The notes under the pieces: generated by a model
Told to the model about the DNA's origin: nothing
The model's input: the letters and a program-made list of their open reading frames with translations, nothing else
The model's database searches: none
Origin: Methylomonas sp.
GTDB lineage: Bacteria; Pseudomonadota; Gammaproteobacteria; Methylococcales; Methylomonadaceae
Direction: 5' to 3'
DNA: 64,000 bases
Assembly (NCBI GenBank): GCA_002928965.1
Contig: PERU01000010.1
Span: 1-64,000 of the forward strand
Shown: positions 35,171 to 44,097 of the stretch, piece after piece
Layout of the letters: the number at the start of each line of letters is the position of its first letter
How positions within the stretch are numbered: the first letter of the stretch is position 1
Program-made: the position numbers and the translations under genes

Positions 35171-35920
35171 TTAAGACGCGTCGTCGGCGATGAAGTCAGT
35201 TTTTGCAAACCAACGGCCGAAGAAATGCCACAAGAAGTAAATAATGATAGAAACGAATCCAGAGAAGAACGCTGATACAGGAGCAACGTCTTTACCGAAA
35301 GTTCTTAATGTACCTTTCTCTACCATACGGATGTACTCAGGTGTACCTGTACGAACATAGTGGTAACCTTGTAAGTCAGCCAAAGTCATCATCATGCCGT
35401 TGTATTCTACAGGCACGTGCAATGGAGCGATAACAGGCCAGTTACCTGGATAGAACAACAAGCCATAAGCCAATCCACCTAATACAGCAGTCAAAGTCAT
35501 GCTGTTACCCAACATCAGGATAACGTCAAGAACGATAGCGCCTGGCAGCAGGTTAGATGGGAAGCAGATGTTAACTGGGAAGTATGTCCAGCCCCAGAAG
35601 TTCATGTAACGGTTGATCCACTCACCAACCATCAGAGCAACAACAGACAGAGTTGCGCCGATTGGCAAACGGTATCTCCACCACAAGCACGCTTGAACAG
35701 CCGCAGGGAATGTAATAGAAACGATAGGTGCTACGGTTACCCATAGACGTCTATCTTTCCAGTCGGTCCAGAAGTCCCAGTCACCACCAGTCAACATATA
35801 GTGAATGTGGTAACCGCCTAGAACGGCTGTGAACAGTGTAAAAAGAATCATCCAGTCAAACGTACGGGAAACTTGTACCGCTTCCGCACGAGAACGTACA
35901 GCTGATTGAGATGCGCTCAT
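35171..35920 (-). CDS. pmoA: Particulate methane monooxygenase subunit A
   Basis: The protein is 249 aa with about seven membrane helices. The diagnostic segments are GGDWDFWTDWKDRRLWVTV (the forward marker-primer region), GEWINRYMNFWGWTYFPVN and YVRTGTPEYIRMVEKGTLRT. The sequence is clearly pmoA rather than amoA or pxmA and belongs to a type I methanotroph. Shine-Dalgarno AGGAGGT precedes the start. It lies between pmoC and pmoB with about 100-bp spacers on each side. Confidence 0.98.
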   Translation of the reverse strand: MSASQSAVRSRAEAVQVSRTFDWMILFTLFTAVLGGYHIHYMLTGGDWDFWTDWKDRRLWVTVAPIVSITFPAAVQACLWWRYRLPIGATLSVVALMVGEWINRYMNFWGWTYFPVNICFPSNLLPGAIVLDVILMLGNSMTLTAVLGGLAYGLLFYPGNWPVIAPLHVPVEYNGMMMTLADLQGYHYVRTGTPEYIRMVEKGTLRTFGKDVAPVSAFFSGFVSIIIYFLWHFFGRWFAKTDFIADDAS

Positions 35921-35971
35921 TAGCTTACCTCCTAAAGAATTAAAATTATATTTTTTTACTTTCTCTCTTAT

Positions 35972-35995
35972 CTTGCCCTGCCTAAACAGGGCAAG
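35972..35995 (-). promoter_or_regulatory. pmoC-pmoA intercistronic stem-loop
   Basis: The perfect 9-bp stem CTTGCCCTG / CAGGGCAAG with a 6-nt loop sits in the 110-bp spacer between pmoC and pmoA. No T tract follows on the minus strand, so it is more likely an mRNA processing or stabilising structure that sets subunit transcript levels than a terminator. Confidence 0.65.
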
Positions 35996-36030
35996 AAAGG
36001 AGATAGTATTTTACTTTTAAAGACTAGCGA

Positions 36031-36783
36031 TTAAGCCAGATCTTTTTTCAGCAATTTGGTAATTGCCATTACTTCGGTGTTCACAACACCCATTATAGCC
36101 AGAGCAGCCCAACCAAAGAATACGAAACCGTAATGCAATGGAGCAACGAACAACTCTTCCATAAACCAGAATGTGTGACCCCATTCGTTCAAACCTACGT
36201 TAGGCAGAATCATGAAAGGACCGATAACTGCGATCAAGTACATCAAGTGCAGACCTTCTTGGTATGTAGGCAGTCTTGTTTTTGCATACATGAAAGAAGC
36301 AGAGCCAGTAATGATGTAGATTGGGTACGACAAGTAGAATTCGATGATGTGACTTGGAGTAAAGTCAGTATCACGAACGATAGTTTGATGCCATGTACCA
36401 TCTTGCTCGGTGAAATAAGAAGCACCCCAGTAGATTGCCCAGCCGTAGCAGACCAACCAGATCCAGTGTGTAAAATGTCTTCTCAGTTCTTCACGTGGAG
36501 TGATTGACATCACTTTACGATCACGAGTTTTCCAGATATAGCCGTTAATACCAGCAAACAACAATACTTCGAGTACCAACTCGATGTACAGCATGTTCAT
36601 CCAGTATGTTTCAAACTCTGGAGCAAATGAGTCAAGACCAGCGGACCAGCCGTAAACACCTTCGTACCAACGAATGAAAGAATAAAAAACCAGATACAGC
36701 ATAATGCCTAGTGTCAGGTTTCTTCTATTTAAAAGCGGTGCTTCCGCAGCATCAGCCTTAACTGATTCAGTTGTAGCAGCCAT
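36031..36783 (-). CDS. pmoC: Particulate methane monooxygenase subunit C
   Basis: The protein is 250 aa, integral membrane. The metal-binding residues equivalent to Asp156, His160 and His173 of M. capsulatus are present as Asp128, His132 and His145 (EQDGTWH, then 12 residues, then SHIIEFY). The N-terminal region is soluble and about six helices follow. It is the first gene of the operon, with AGGAGGT 5 nt before the ATG and a leader of about 110 nt. Confidence 0.98.
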   Translation of the reverse strand: MAATTESVKADAAEAPLLNRRNLTLGIMLYLVFYSFIRWYEGVYGWSAGLDSFAPEFETYWMNMLYIELVLEVLLFAGINGYIWKTRDRKVMSITPREELRRHFTHWIWLVCYGWAIYWGASYFTEQDGTWHQTIVRDTDFTPSHIIEFYLSYPIYIITGSASFMYAKTRLPTYQEGLHLMYLIAVIGPFMILPNVGLNEWGHTFWFMEELFVAPLHYGFVFFGWAALAIMGVVNTEVMAITKLLKKDLA

Positions 36784-36811
36784 TTCTACCTCCTAAAAGA
36801 TTTTTAAATCC

Positions 36812-36929
36812 CCGGAAAAACCGGGAGTTCTTTGTTTTTCCTGTTACACAAAACTTATTCATGATCTGAATAAATCACTCACATCCCTGAGAGTGCTGGG
36901 CAGTCTACCACCTCGACTATTCATGTCAA
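36812..36929 (-). promoter_or_regulatory. pmoCAB sigma70 promoter and leader
   Basis: The consensus -35 TTGACA (36924-36929) and -10 TAGACT (36902-36907), on the minus strand with a 16-nt spacer, should start transcription near 36895. The leader of about 110 nt holds two small hairpins: CACTC...GAGTG around 36880-36900 and CCCGG-TTTTT-CCGGG around 36812-36827. I saw no obvious activator palindrome upstream to 37020. Confidence 0.75.
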
Positions 36930-37060
36930 GACAATATTCCAGTTTTTTATCAATTGCCTTAAACCCAACCTCATTCACCGCAATCACTTAACGCGGGCAA
37001 TATTTTTTTGCTAGAATTCTCGCGGAGTTAGCTCACTTAACAACTACAACACCACTAGCC

Positions 37061-37498
37061 ATGAATAAGAAAAAAATAATCCTGTTTGCCGTTTGTTTAG
37101 CACTGTTGCTTGCACTACAAATCAAATTTTTATTGCCCCTCATGACCAACATTGCTGCCTCCGACTTGTTTTTGGTTGAAAGCAACGATGACGCCAGTTC
37201 GATGCCAATATCGAATGACATGACGGCGATTGCATTCAGCCAGTGCAACAATTACATCAGCACCAAAATTGATTCCGATAGCACAGCTTCTTTCACCAAC
37301 CAGCCTACTAATGCCTGGAGCATTGGCAATTACGAATACATCATTAATGCGGAAGTTGATGTAGCAACCAAAGAGACACCTAGCACTATTTATCACTATG
37401 TGTGCCGCATTCAATATTCGATGGGGGACGACCTTTCAGGTGCTAATGACATCAATAACTGGTCAATTGCCGGTATAACTGGCTTACCTGACCTTTAA
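37061..37498 (+). CDS. Membrane-anchored hypothetical protein upstream of pmoC
   Basis: The protein is 145 aa. One N-terminal membrane helix (LFAVCLALLLALQIKFLLPL) is followed by an extracytoplasmic domain of about 115 residues, with Cys in FSQCNNYIST and YHYVCRIQYS that may be disulfide-linked. Family unknown. It is divergent from pmoCAB and convergent with the gene at 37571. No link to pMMO can be shown. Confidence 0.65.
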   Translation: MNKKKIILFAVCLALLLALQIKFLLPLMTNIAASDLFLVESNDDASSMPISNDMTAIAFSQCNNYISTKIDSDSTASFTNQPTNAWSIGNYEYIINAEVDVATKETPSTIYHYVCRIQYSMGDDLSGANDINNWSIAGITGLPDL

Positions 37499-37511
37499 AT
37501 TCGGAAATAAA

Positions 37512-37553
37512 TTAGGCAAAGACAACGCTTGAAATGATCATGTCTTTGCCTAA
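37512..37553. terminator. Hairpin between convergent genes
   Basis: A perfect 13-bp stem, TTAGGCAAAGACA / TGTCTTTGCCTAA (37512-37524, 37541-37553), with a 16-nt loop lies between the two convergent hypothetical genes. It is placed to end transcripts from both sides although T tracts are short. Confidence 0.6.
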
Positions 37554-37570
37554 GAACACCCTGCAAACTA

Positions 37571-38104
37571 TCACCGAGATCGCTTGGATCTTTCCTGTTC
37601 CAATGACTTGTGTCTTAGGTCTACATAATTTCCACCAACCCACTGCCAAAACGTTGCTGCGGCTTCAGGGCTATTGCTTATTAACTTAACAGCAATTGCC
37701 CCATTTGAACTGATGTCGGTAATTTCAGCGTCAATATCTATCGTGGCTTTGTTAGCCACAACCCGCCTATCTGTGTCAAAGCGAAACGTGACGGCCTCCC
37801 CCACTTTAAACAGCAAATCCTGTTTAAAACCACCCAAAAACTTCAATCTATATTCAGAAACGGACTGAAATGGCACAACGAACTCAGAATGCCAGCGAAA
37901 AGGCGGACACTGAATAGGTCCACTACCTTTAGGGAAATGCACTGTATATCCATCATCCACCTTGGCCTTAACCATGCCTTTGGTATAAATATCATGACAG
38001 TTGGTCAACACCTGTTCACCAGGCTCTATGTTATATTTCTTCGCTGCCTCTGCGGTGCTACAAGCTATGATCCAACCTATAAACAAAAATTGTAACGGTC
38101 TCAT
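37571..38104 (-). CDS. Exported hypothetical protein at the end of the HupE-TonB operon
   Basis: The protein is 177 aa with a signal peptide cleaved near AEAA. The beta-rich mature part contains Cys pairs (LTNCHDIY, PIQCPPFRWHSEF) and a basic C-terminus (HKSLEQERSKRSR). Family not recognised. It follows the HupE/UreJ-2 gene by 23 bp with Shine-Dalgarno AAGGAG, so it is likely the last gene of the operon that starts at 43009. Confidence 0.7.
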   Translation of the reverse strand: MRPLQFLFIGWIIACSTAEAAKKYNIEPGEQVLTNCHDIYTKGMVKAKVDDGYTVHFPKGSGPIQCPPFRWHSEFVVPFQSVSEYRLKFLGGFKQDLLFKVGEAVTFRFDTDRRVVANKATIDIDAEITDISSNGAIAVKLISNSPEAAATFWQWVGGNYVDLRHKSLEQERSKRSR

Positions 38105-38127
38105 GATGCACTCCTTATAGTTATTTT

Positions 38128-39225
38128 TTACTGCAAAACTGTTCTTTCCAACAGCCAGTATATCCCCATCAAGCTAACCACGAACGAACAGCCCTTTAAG
38201 AATTTTTCCGCAGTTTCAACTCTGCTGTTTAACCACCATATCATCGGCAATACAATCGATGCCACGACAATTTGCCCAGTCTCAATACCTAGATTGAAGG
38301 ACAGTAAAGGCATCAAAATCCCTGCCTCGCCCGAACTAATATCCAGTTCCCGCAACACCCCGGCAAAACCAAAACCATGCACCAAGCCAAAACCGAAGGT
38401 CAGCCAATGCCGCCCTTTGGGATGATCACCACGAATTATATTTTCCACAGCGACGTAAACAATGGTGGCGGCAATAAACGGCTCTACGAAGCTGCTGGGT
38501 AGTTCGACGAGATTTAAACCCGCACAAGCCAGGGTAATCGAATGGGCGACTGTAAAAAAAGTAATGATTTTTATAGCCGGCCAAAAGCTATGAGTGACCG
38601 CCAATAACGCAAACAGAAACAGCAAATGATCGTAACCAGTAACAATATGCTCCACACCCAGCTTAAAAAAATCACTAAATGTTGCAAACAACGACACCGA
38701 TGATCCTTCAATCGTCTCGCTTACACCCATTTCTAAATCCGCCTGAACACTCTGCTTACCCAGCATTTTCTCCTGCAACACACGCCCCTCTGCTGCACGT
38801 ATGGTCAGATACTGCTGATGACCATCCGGTAACAAACTCAGAAAATTTGATTGAATCTGCAGCTTTTTTTGTGGCGCTGCAGCATAGCTGAAAATTACCT
38901 GAGCATTATTCTGATGATCAAAATTCACCCCCCCGAACTCAACCGGCTTGACTTCCTGACCATCAATGACAAGCTTTAGCTGTTCGGCCATCAGTTTGAC
39001 AATGGCCGGCTTGGCTGACTCCCGCTCAGCATCACTGACTTCCGCATCCAAATCGCTATCCATTGGTAAAAATGCCTCAATGTCCTGTAAAGCGAAGGTT
39101 ACCTTAACCTCCACTTGCGCGTCTTTAATCAACACATCCAGCGAACTAAGTCCCGGCGGATGCGCATAGCACCAAGTCGAATACAGCACTAACAGCGTTA
39201 CAATTACCGATCTGCAAATCAACAT
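38128..39225 (-). CDS. HupE/UreJ-2 family membrane protein with EF-hand-like loop (copy 1)
   Basis: The protein is 365 aa. A signal peptide ends before His22 (AHPPGLSS), giving a predicted mature N-terminal His. The extracytoplasmic domain contains a canonical 12-residue EF-hand-type loop, D-S-D-L-D-A-E-V-S-D-A-E (56-67). The C-terminal half is the HupE/UreJ-2 membrane domain with HIVTGYDHLLFLFALLAVTH and a His-rich HGFGFAGVL helix. HupE-type proteins are secondary metal carriers, classically for nickel. The metal here is unproven. It is 9 bp downstream of the TonB receptor and paralogous to 44098-45213. Confidence 0.85.
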   Translation of the reverse strand: MLICRSVIVTLLVLYSTWCYAHPPGLSSLDVLIKDAQVEVKVTFALQDIEAFLPMDSDLDAEVSDAERESAKPAIVKLMAEQLKLVIDGQEVKPVEFGGVNFDHQNNAQVIFSYAAAPQKKLQIQSNFLSLLPDGHQQYLTIRAAEGRVLQEKMLGKQSVQADLEMGVSETIEGSSVSLFATFSDFFKLGVEHIVTGYDHLLFLFALLAVTHSFWPAIKIITFFTVAHSITLACAGLNLVELPSSFVEPFIAATIVYVAVENIIRGDHPKGRHWLTFGFGLVHGFGFAGVLRELDISSGEAGILMPLLSFNLGIETGQIVVASIVLPMIWWLNSRVETAEKFLKGCSFVVSLMGIYWLLERTVLQ

Positions 39226-39234
39226 ACTCTATCC

Positions 39235-41445
39235 TTAAAAATTGACAGTGATGGTGCCACGCACCATGCGCGGCTCAACCGGATGCCTCAAAACACCATC
39301 CACTGTATTAGCGCCATTCGGGTAAGCAGATCCGTAGGCATAGGCAATATCACTGCTTTGCGAACCCAGGATATTGAAAACGTTGATTTCAAATTTATAT
39401 TGCTTTTGTTTGATACCTGCCCCCAAATTGACGATATTGGTGTCACCGGACCAAAAATTACCTGACTCGTCAAGCGGCACATGACCGAAATGGCGCAATC
39501 GCAGCGTACCAAACAGACCGGTACTACCGGTAGGGTCTTCGACCAGAATGCCGGTGCTGATAACCCGTCCTACCGAATTGGGAACAAAATTATCAGTAGC
39601 GCCTTCAGGTGTGTCAGCAAAACGCGCCGTGGTGATGGCGTAGTCTGCATCCAAGGTCAGCCAATCCATAGGCTTATAGTAGTTGGTCCATTCAATACCG
39701 TACCTATCTGAAGCCCCATTGACTTCTGTGGTACCAGCGTCGCCGACGAATACCAATTCTTGACTGGAGTTTAACCACCACGCCGCAACTGTGGTATTCA
39801 AACCGGGTATAAAGTTACTGCGCACCCCAACTTCTGCACCGCGCGACCATGCGGCTGGATTAATCATTGACTCAGCTGGATTTAGAGATCTTCCATCAGT
39901 CTGGTCACGCCGTATGGTTGTACCCCGAGCATCGTTTGAATGGTAGCCATAACCAGCGTTAACAAAATACTCGGTGTCATACCAAGGACCAACAACCAAA
40001 CTGATTTTTGGGCTCAACATGACTTTGCCGCGATTTCCCGAGTTGGCTGCACTGATCGCTGCATTGTTTAACATATTGTCACGCACCCGCACATCGTTAT
40101 TGATGAAATCAGCCCGTAACCCGGTAATGGTGCGCACTTTTTCGTGCCAATGTGTGTGATTTTTGAAATACGTGCCGATGGTCGTGACACCGACATCACT
40201 TTTACTGACGGTATCCATAATCTGTCTGCCACTGGTTTGATACAACCCCAAATCCATGATCTGATCGTTACGGAATTGCACGCCGACAGTGTTGTCCATT
40301 TCCAAACCGAAGATTTTGTTGTAGCGAGTGTGATCGAAATTGGCTCCAGTTTGCACCCTCCGCTCAGTTTGCAGAATTTGATCCGATGGATAAAATTTAT
40401 TAGGGACCTCATAGCCATCGCCACAATTTGCACCGTTGTTACATGGATTATCAGGGCTTAATACATGACCGCTAAAATTGGAATACAACGCCAGATCGGT
40501 ATACAAAGCATAAATATTGGCGTCGTTTTTCCAATTGCTGCCGGTTTGCCAGAAATTGCCGGACAAACTATAGCGATTGGTTGTGCCGCCGTCGGTTGGG
40601 TCCATCGAACCATACAACCCTAAAGAGCCGTTATCAATGGCATACTGCGGAATCTGACCAGTCGCTGTCCAACTATTGCTGTAAGCCTTACCGTTGATCG
40701 ACATCCCCCAGTCATGCTCATCCAGCGTGTATTTCAGCATGCCGTTAAATTTTTTGGAGTCTTCCGGCACGTCCCAAACCCCGTTGTACAAATTGAACTC
40801 GGCCGCATAGAGCAAATCACCATCACCCAGCTTGTTCGAATTTGCCGCCAGCGTCCGGTAAAAATCGAATTCGCCAGCGGTAAACTTGACCATACCTTCC
40901 TTCAAGCGATTCATGGTATGCATTTTGGCATAGCCCGCTGCTGAAAAATCGCCTACTTCCGCATAATACGGTCCTTTGCCATACTCAATTTTACTGACCA
41001 ACTCAGGAATCACACTGCTAATGTCCATATAACCCTGTCCGTGAGCATGAGTTGTCATATTCATCGGAATGCCATCAACAAAGGTCGTAAAGTCTGTACC
41101 ATGATCCAGATTAAAGCCGCGCAAGAAGTATTGATTCGCCTTGCCGGAACCACTGTGCTGGGTTGCCACGGCCCCCGGAATAACCTCTATAAGTTCCCCA
41201 CCCCGCGAAAGAGGACGATGCTCAAACTGCTTTTGACTCACCTCGCCTTGTGAGGCTGTCTCTGCCAAACCGATCAGATCCTTACCTCGCCCATCTTCCT
41301 CAACCTCCACGCTCTCAAGCTCCTCGGCTTTATCCGAATCAACCGAATGAGCTTGAGCCAAGTGATAACTTAGCCCCATGGCCATACCCAAGCCTATAAC
41401 TAGCGGTTTAAGAATGAATTTTTTGTTTTTATTTGGGTTTGGCAT
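39235..41445 (-). CDS. TonB-dependent receptor, metal-region member
   Basis: The protein is 736 aa. The signal peptide ends before His33 (AQAHSVDSD), again a predicted N-terminal His. The plug motif FLRGFNLDHGTDFTTFVDGI is followed by a His/Met patch (PMNMTTHAHGQGYMD), and the barrel ends in Phe (RGTITVNF). This plug signature marks a receptor subfamily distinct from the one at 3095. Tight packing with HupE genes on both sides (9 bp and 28 bp) suggests it takes up the same metal. The His/Met patch would suit copper, which is an inference. Confidence 0.87.
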   Translation of the reverse strand: MPNPNKNKKFILKPLVIGLGMAMGLSYHLAQAHSVDSDKAEELESVEVEEDGRGKDLIGLAETASQGEVSQKQFEHRPLSRGGELIEVIPGAVATQHSGSGKANQYFLRGFNLDHGTDFTTFVDGIPMNMTTHAHGQGYMDISSVIPELVSKIEYGKGPYYAEVGDFSAAGYAKMHTMNRLKEGMVKFTAGEFDFYRTLAANSNKLGDGDLLYAAEFNLYNGVWDVPEDSKKFNGMLKYTLDEHDWGMSINGKAYSNSWTATGQIPQYAIDNGSLGLYGSMDPTDGGTTNRYSLSGNFWQTGSNWKNDANIYALYTDLALYSNFSGHVLSPDNPCNNGANCGDGYEVPNKFYPSDQILQTERRVQTGANFDHTRYNKIFGLEMDNTVGVQFRNDQIMDLGLYQTSGRQIMDTVSKSDVGVTTIGTYFKNHTHWHEKVRTITGLRADFINNDVRVRDNMLNNAAISAANSGNRGKVMLSPKISLVVGPWYDTEYFVNAGYGYHSNDARGTTIRRDQTDGRSLNPAESMINPAAWSRGAEVGVRSNFIPGLNTTVAAWWLNSSQELVFVGDAGTTEVNGASDRYGIEWTNYYKPMDWLTLDADYAITTARFADTPEGATDNFVPNSVGRVISTGILVEDPTGSTGLFGTLRLRHFGHVPLDESGNFWSGDTNIVNLGAGIKQKQYKFEINVFNILGSQSSDIAYAYGSAYPNGANTVDGVLRHPVEPRMVRGTITVNF

Positions 41446-41473
41446 GATTTCTCCTCTTTTATCATTTAATTAT

Positions 41474-43009
41474 TTAGGAATGACTGGCCTGATTGAATTG
41501 GACCGGTGGGGTGCTTGAACTTTGGTGTAGTAAGTCGGGTTGGGATGTGGCGACCTGCATGCCATCTCTTGCCGGCGCTAAAACCTGGATCACATTCTTA
41601 GCCACCCGATCACGAATCAGATTGCTCGACGGTAAAGCGGTCTTTAGACAAATCGCGTAAACAGAGCTTAAATCGCTTCCCGCCAAAAGGCAGACATAGT
41701 TACCTTGCAACAATCCCTCCAAACAAGATTGTTGAGATGAACGTACAAATGAAGTACGCAAGACCCACTCTGACCCATGAATGCTGTCAAATTGGCTATC
41801 TTTGCGTGAGGCTTTAGATGAAATTGTGCCAATATCAAAATTGGCAAACATCATGTGAAGATGTTTATCTTCAATGACTTGATGAATGGTTTTGCGGAAA
41901 TCGGGGAATTTGGGCTGAGCGTAAACAGGGCTATTTTCAACAGGAGGAGAGGTCAAGCCCACACCGTTGCTGAGCAAGCGCATCCCTGGGGTATGATTGA
42001 TATCCGGATACTGTTGCTTGAAACCTAAATCGGCTTGATTGTCAGAGTTTTCCGGGCACAACAAGAGCTGCCAGTCAATGAATGCATTCGCAGCACATAC
42101 ATTGGGTGCTAGCGCAGAATAATTGAGTGTCGACTTAAGTTTTCCACTGCCAATGAAACGAACTAAAGTCAGAAAATCAACAAAATTTGGCTTCGATATA
42201 CTCACTCCAAAATCTAACTGCCGGTGATGTGCTGAAAAACTCTTGCCGGTTACAGCTCCTGGAACGTCCATATAGCTGACGCCATAATTTAGCAATCCCC
42301 CTGTATTTGATGATGGCAATACAGTCGAAAAAACACTGCTGTCTTGGCTTGAAGTTACCGTATATTCAGCCAGAGCCGAGCCGGGAAACATCGCTGCCAG
42401 TAGACAGGTTACGCTCAACACCACCAGCTTAGCCACCAAAAAACCAGTGCCATGCAACAATAACGTTGCAAACATAAAACCCAAGAAATACGAGATCAAA
42501 CTGGCTGATGCCGAAATTTCTTGCCCATGGGCGAAGCCGTGAAAAAACGCAAAAAACGCCACAATCATGACATTTATCTTGCTGCTAAAACGGATTTTTC
42601 GGGTTATCAACACGCTGAAAACGGCGCAAGATAGCAAAATTATCCCTTCCACACTTGGAATCGAAACACCTGCTGCGCCAGCCAATCCACCTAGACTCAT
42701 CATGCCGACAAAAGCCAAGGGCAACATCCAAAATGCTTTGCCACGCAACTGTGCAGCCCAAACACCAACCGCCAGCATGGTAACCAAATGATCCCAACCA
42801 GTCAGTGGGTGACTAAAACCATGACTCCAGCCAATATTATCAAAATCGATAATTTGCTGAGTGACAAACGCCAAAAACAGCAGTATTGGCAAACCAACGG
42901 TAAGCATTAGCCTGCATGGACCGAGTCCTGCATCAGATGGTGTGCTTGAAATACTGGGTTGCATGAGATTTATAGCGATTAAAGCTGCCTGTTTAACGGG
43001 ATTTAGCAA
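41474..43009 (-). CDS. HupE-type membrane protein with a long unknown C-terminal extension
   Basis: The protein is 511 aa. Residues from about 30 to 215 are a HupE/UreJ domain (GFSHPLTGWDHLVTMLAVGV, FHGFAHGQEISA). HupE proteins are usually near 200 aa. The remaining ~290 residues, starting around SALAEYTVTSSQ, have no membrane helices, contain several Cys (NVCAANAF, LLLCPEN, QSCLEGLLQGNYVCLL) and match nothing I recognise. The helical part should transport metal, and the tail could be a periplasmic binding or docking domain. It is the first gene of the operon ending at 37571. Confidence 0.75.
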   Translation of the reverse strand: MLNPVKQAALIAINLMQPSISSTPSDAGLGPCRLMLTVGLPILLFLAFVTQQIIDFDNIGWSHGFSHPLTGWDHLVTMLAVGVWAAQLRGKAFWMLPLAFVGMMSLGGLAGAAGVSIPSVEGIILLSCAVFSVLITRKIRFSSKINVMIVAFFAFFHGFAHGQEISASASLISYFLGFMFATLLLHGTGFLVAKLVVLSVTCLLAAMFPGSALAEYTVTSSQDSSVFSTVLPSSNTGGLLNYGVSYMDVPGAVTGKSFSAHHRQLDFGVSISKPNFVDFLTLVRFIGSGKLKSTLNYSALAPNVCAANAFIDWQLLLCPENSDNQADLGFKQQYPDINHTPGMRLLSNGVGLTSPPVENSPVYAQPKFPDFRKTIHQVIEDKHLHMMFANFDIGTISSKASRKDSQFDSIHGSEWVLRTSFVRSSQQSCLEGLLQGNYVCLLAGSDLSSVYAICLKTALPSSNLIRDRVAKNVIQVLAPARDGMQVATSQPDLLHQSSSTPPVQFNQASHS

Positions 43010-43213
43010 ATGAATAAAAAACAGCTGCGTCTGATAGCGAATTGCTAACGCCTGCCCTCAATATTCAAAGGATTGTACTGCAAAATAATAAACTTTAGAA
43101 ATTCCCTGTCGATCTCAAGGAATAAACAGCTCTAAAAGCTATTAATCAGGACTCTGTCACGAGGAGTTTAAGCCGCTCTCAACAAGGGCTAAGAGATTTG
43201 ATTATTGAGATAG

Positions 43214-43233
43214 ACTGAGATCAAGGTCTCAGT
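43214..43233. repeat. ACTGAGA palindrome
   Basis: ACTGAGA-TCAAGG-TCTCAGT is a perfect 7-bp inverted repeat about 205 bp upstream of the HupE-extension gene. It may be an operator or a second hairpin of the adjacent terminator. The rest of 43010-43250 shows no gene. Confidence 0.4.
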
Positions 43234-43251
43234 GGATTTGATAAATTGCTC

Positions 43252-43288
43252 TTGGAAAAAACATGTTCCCCAAAAAAGGGGAACATGT
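43252..43288 (-). terminator. Rho-independent terminator of the 43303 gene
   Basis: A perfect 11-bp stem, ACATGTTCCCC / GGGGAACATGT (43261-43271, 43278-43288), with an A6 loop is followed on the minus strand by TTTTT. It lies 14 nt after the stop of the small secreted-protein gene, and it insulates that gene from the HupE-TonB operon downstream. Confidence 0.88.
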
Positions 43289-43302
43289 TAATCGGGCGTG
43301 TT

Positions 43303-43683
43303 TTAATGCGCCGCGTTGTACAGCTTCATCATTTCTTTATACATTGCCACCAATTCATTCAAGCTAGACGTTGCTGCTGCATCGCCAGACTCAACTTGTT
43401 CTTTGACAACTCTAAATTTTTCACCAGCTTTTTGACGTAAACGCTCGGTACCTTCGAAACGAAATTCTTTTTGCAATTGGCGAACTTCGCCCAGTGCAGC
43501 AATAATTTCCGCTTTATCAGCACCTTTAGCCTGCAAGCTTGCTGCTTCTTCGATTTTAGCCAACGCACCTTCGCCAGCTGCTCTCACTTTTGCGTCAGTA
43601 GCACCTGCAGCAAATGCAGATGAAGACATGACTAAAGCGGTTGTCATAACCAAAGAAACCAAAGCTTTTTTAATTTTTACCAT
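43303..43683 (-). CDS. Small helical secreted protein
   Basis: The protein is 126 aa with a clear signal peptide ending near SSAFAAG. The mature ~100 residues are Ala/Glu/Lys-rich and almost entirely helical (GEGALAKIEEAASLQAKGAD, LRQKAGEKFRVVKEQVESGD), ending in LYNAAH. There is no Cys, and the single His is C-terminal. The likely fold is a small four-helix bundle; function unknown. The ATG at 43683 is the start, since the upstream extension has no signal character. It has its own strong terminator and about 410 bp of upstream noncoding sequence, so it is probably a highly and separately expressed gene. Confidence 0.78.
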   Translation of the reverse strand: MVKIKKALVSLVMTTALVMSSSAFAAGATDAKVRAAGEGALAKIEEAASLQAKGADKAEIIAALGEVRQLQKEFRFEGTERLRQKAGEKFRVVKEQVESGDAAATSSLNELVAMYKEMMKLYNAAH

Positions 43684-44097
43684 TTGATAAATCCAATTGT
43701 TAGGGGGTGTTGTAATACTAATCAGCAATTTGATTGTGATAAGTTGTAATTTTATTAGCTGCCTCTATGCAGCAAATTTATCCTACCATAGTCAGCCAAA
43801 TATTACCGCGAATACCACAATTTATTTTTACCGGCAGGTATTTTCATATTACACGAAAAATTAAAATCCCACTGCGTATCAAATTCAGAATATAAAATAA
43901 ATAACCCTTTTAAAACAAAGCCTTATTTGGCTTTAACTAATTTTAAACCCGTTTCAATTTTGATTTCTGAAGTCTAAGCAATTTTCTGATAATAACCATA
44001 ATTTAATCAAGGTAAATTAACACTGGGCTGATTGCGTTTAAAATCAATAATCCGGGCAAACAACAGACCCTAAACCAGAAACAGTTAAAGGGATTTT
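43684..44097. other. AT-rich noncoding region
   Basis: These 414 bp upstream of the small secreted-protein gene contain no credible ORF. A small hairpin (GCTGC-CTCTAT-GCAGC) lies near 43757-43772. The region probably holds the minus-strand promoter of the 43303 gene, but I could not fix a convincing -35/-10 pair. No RNA gene was recognised. Confidence 0.4.
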
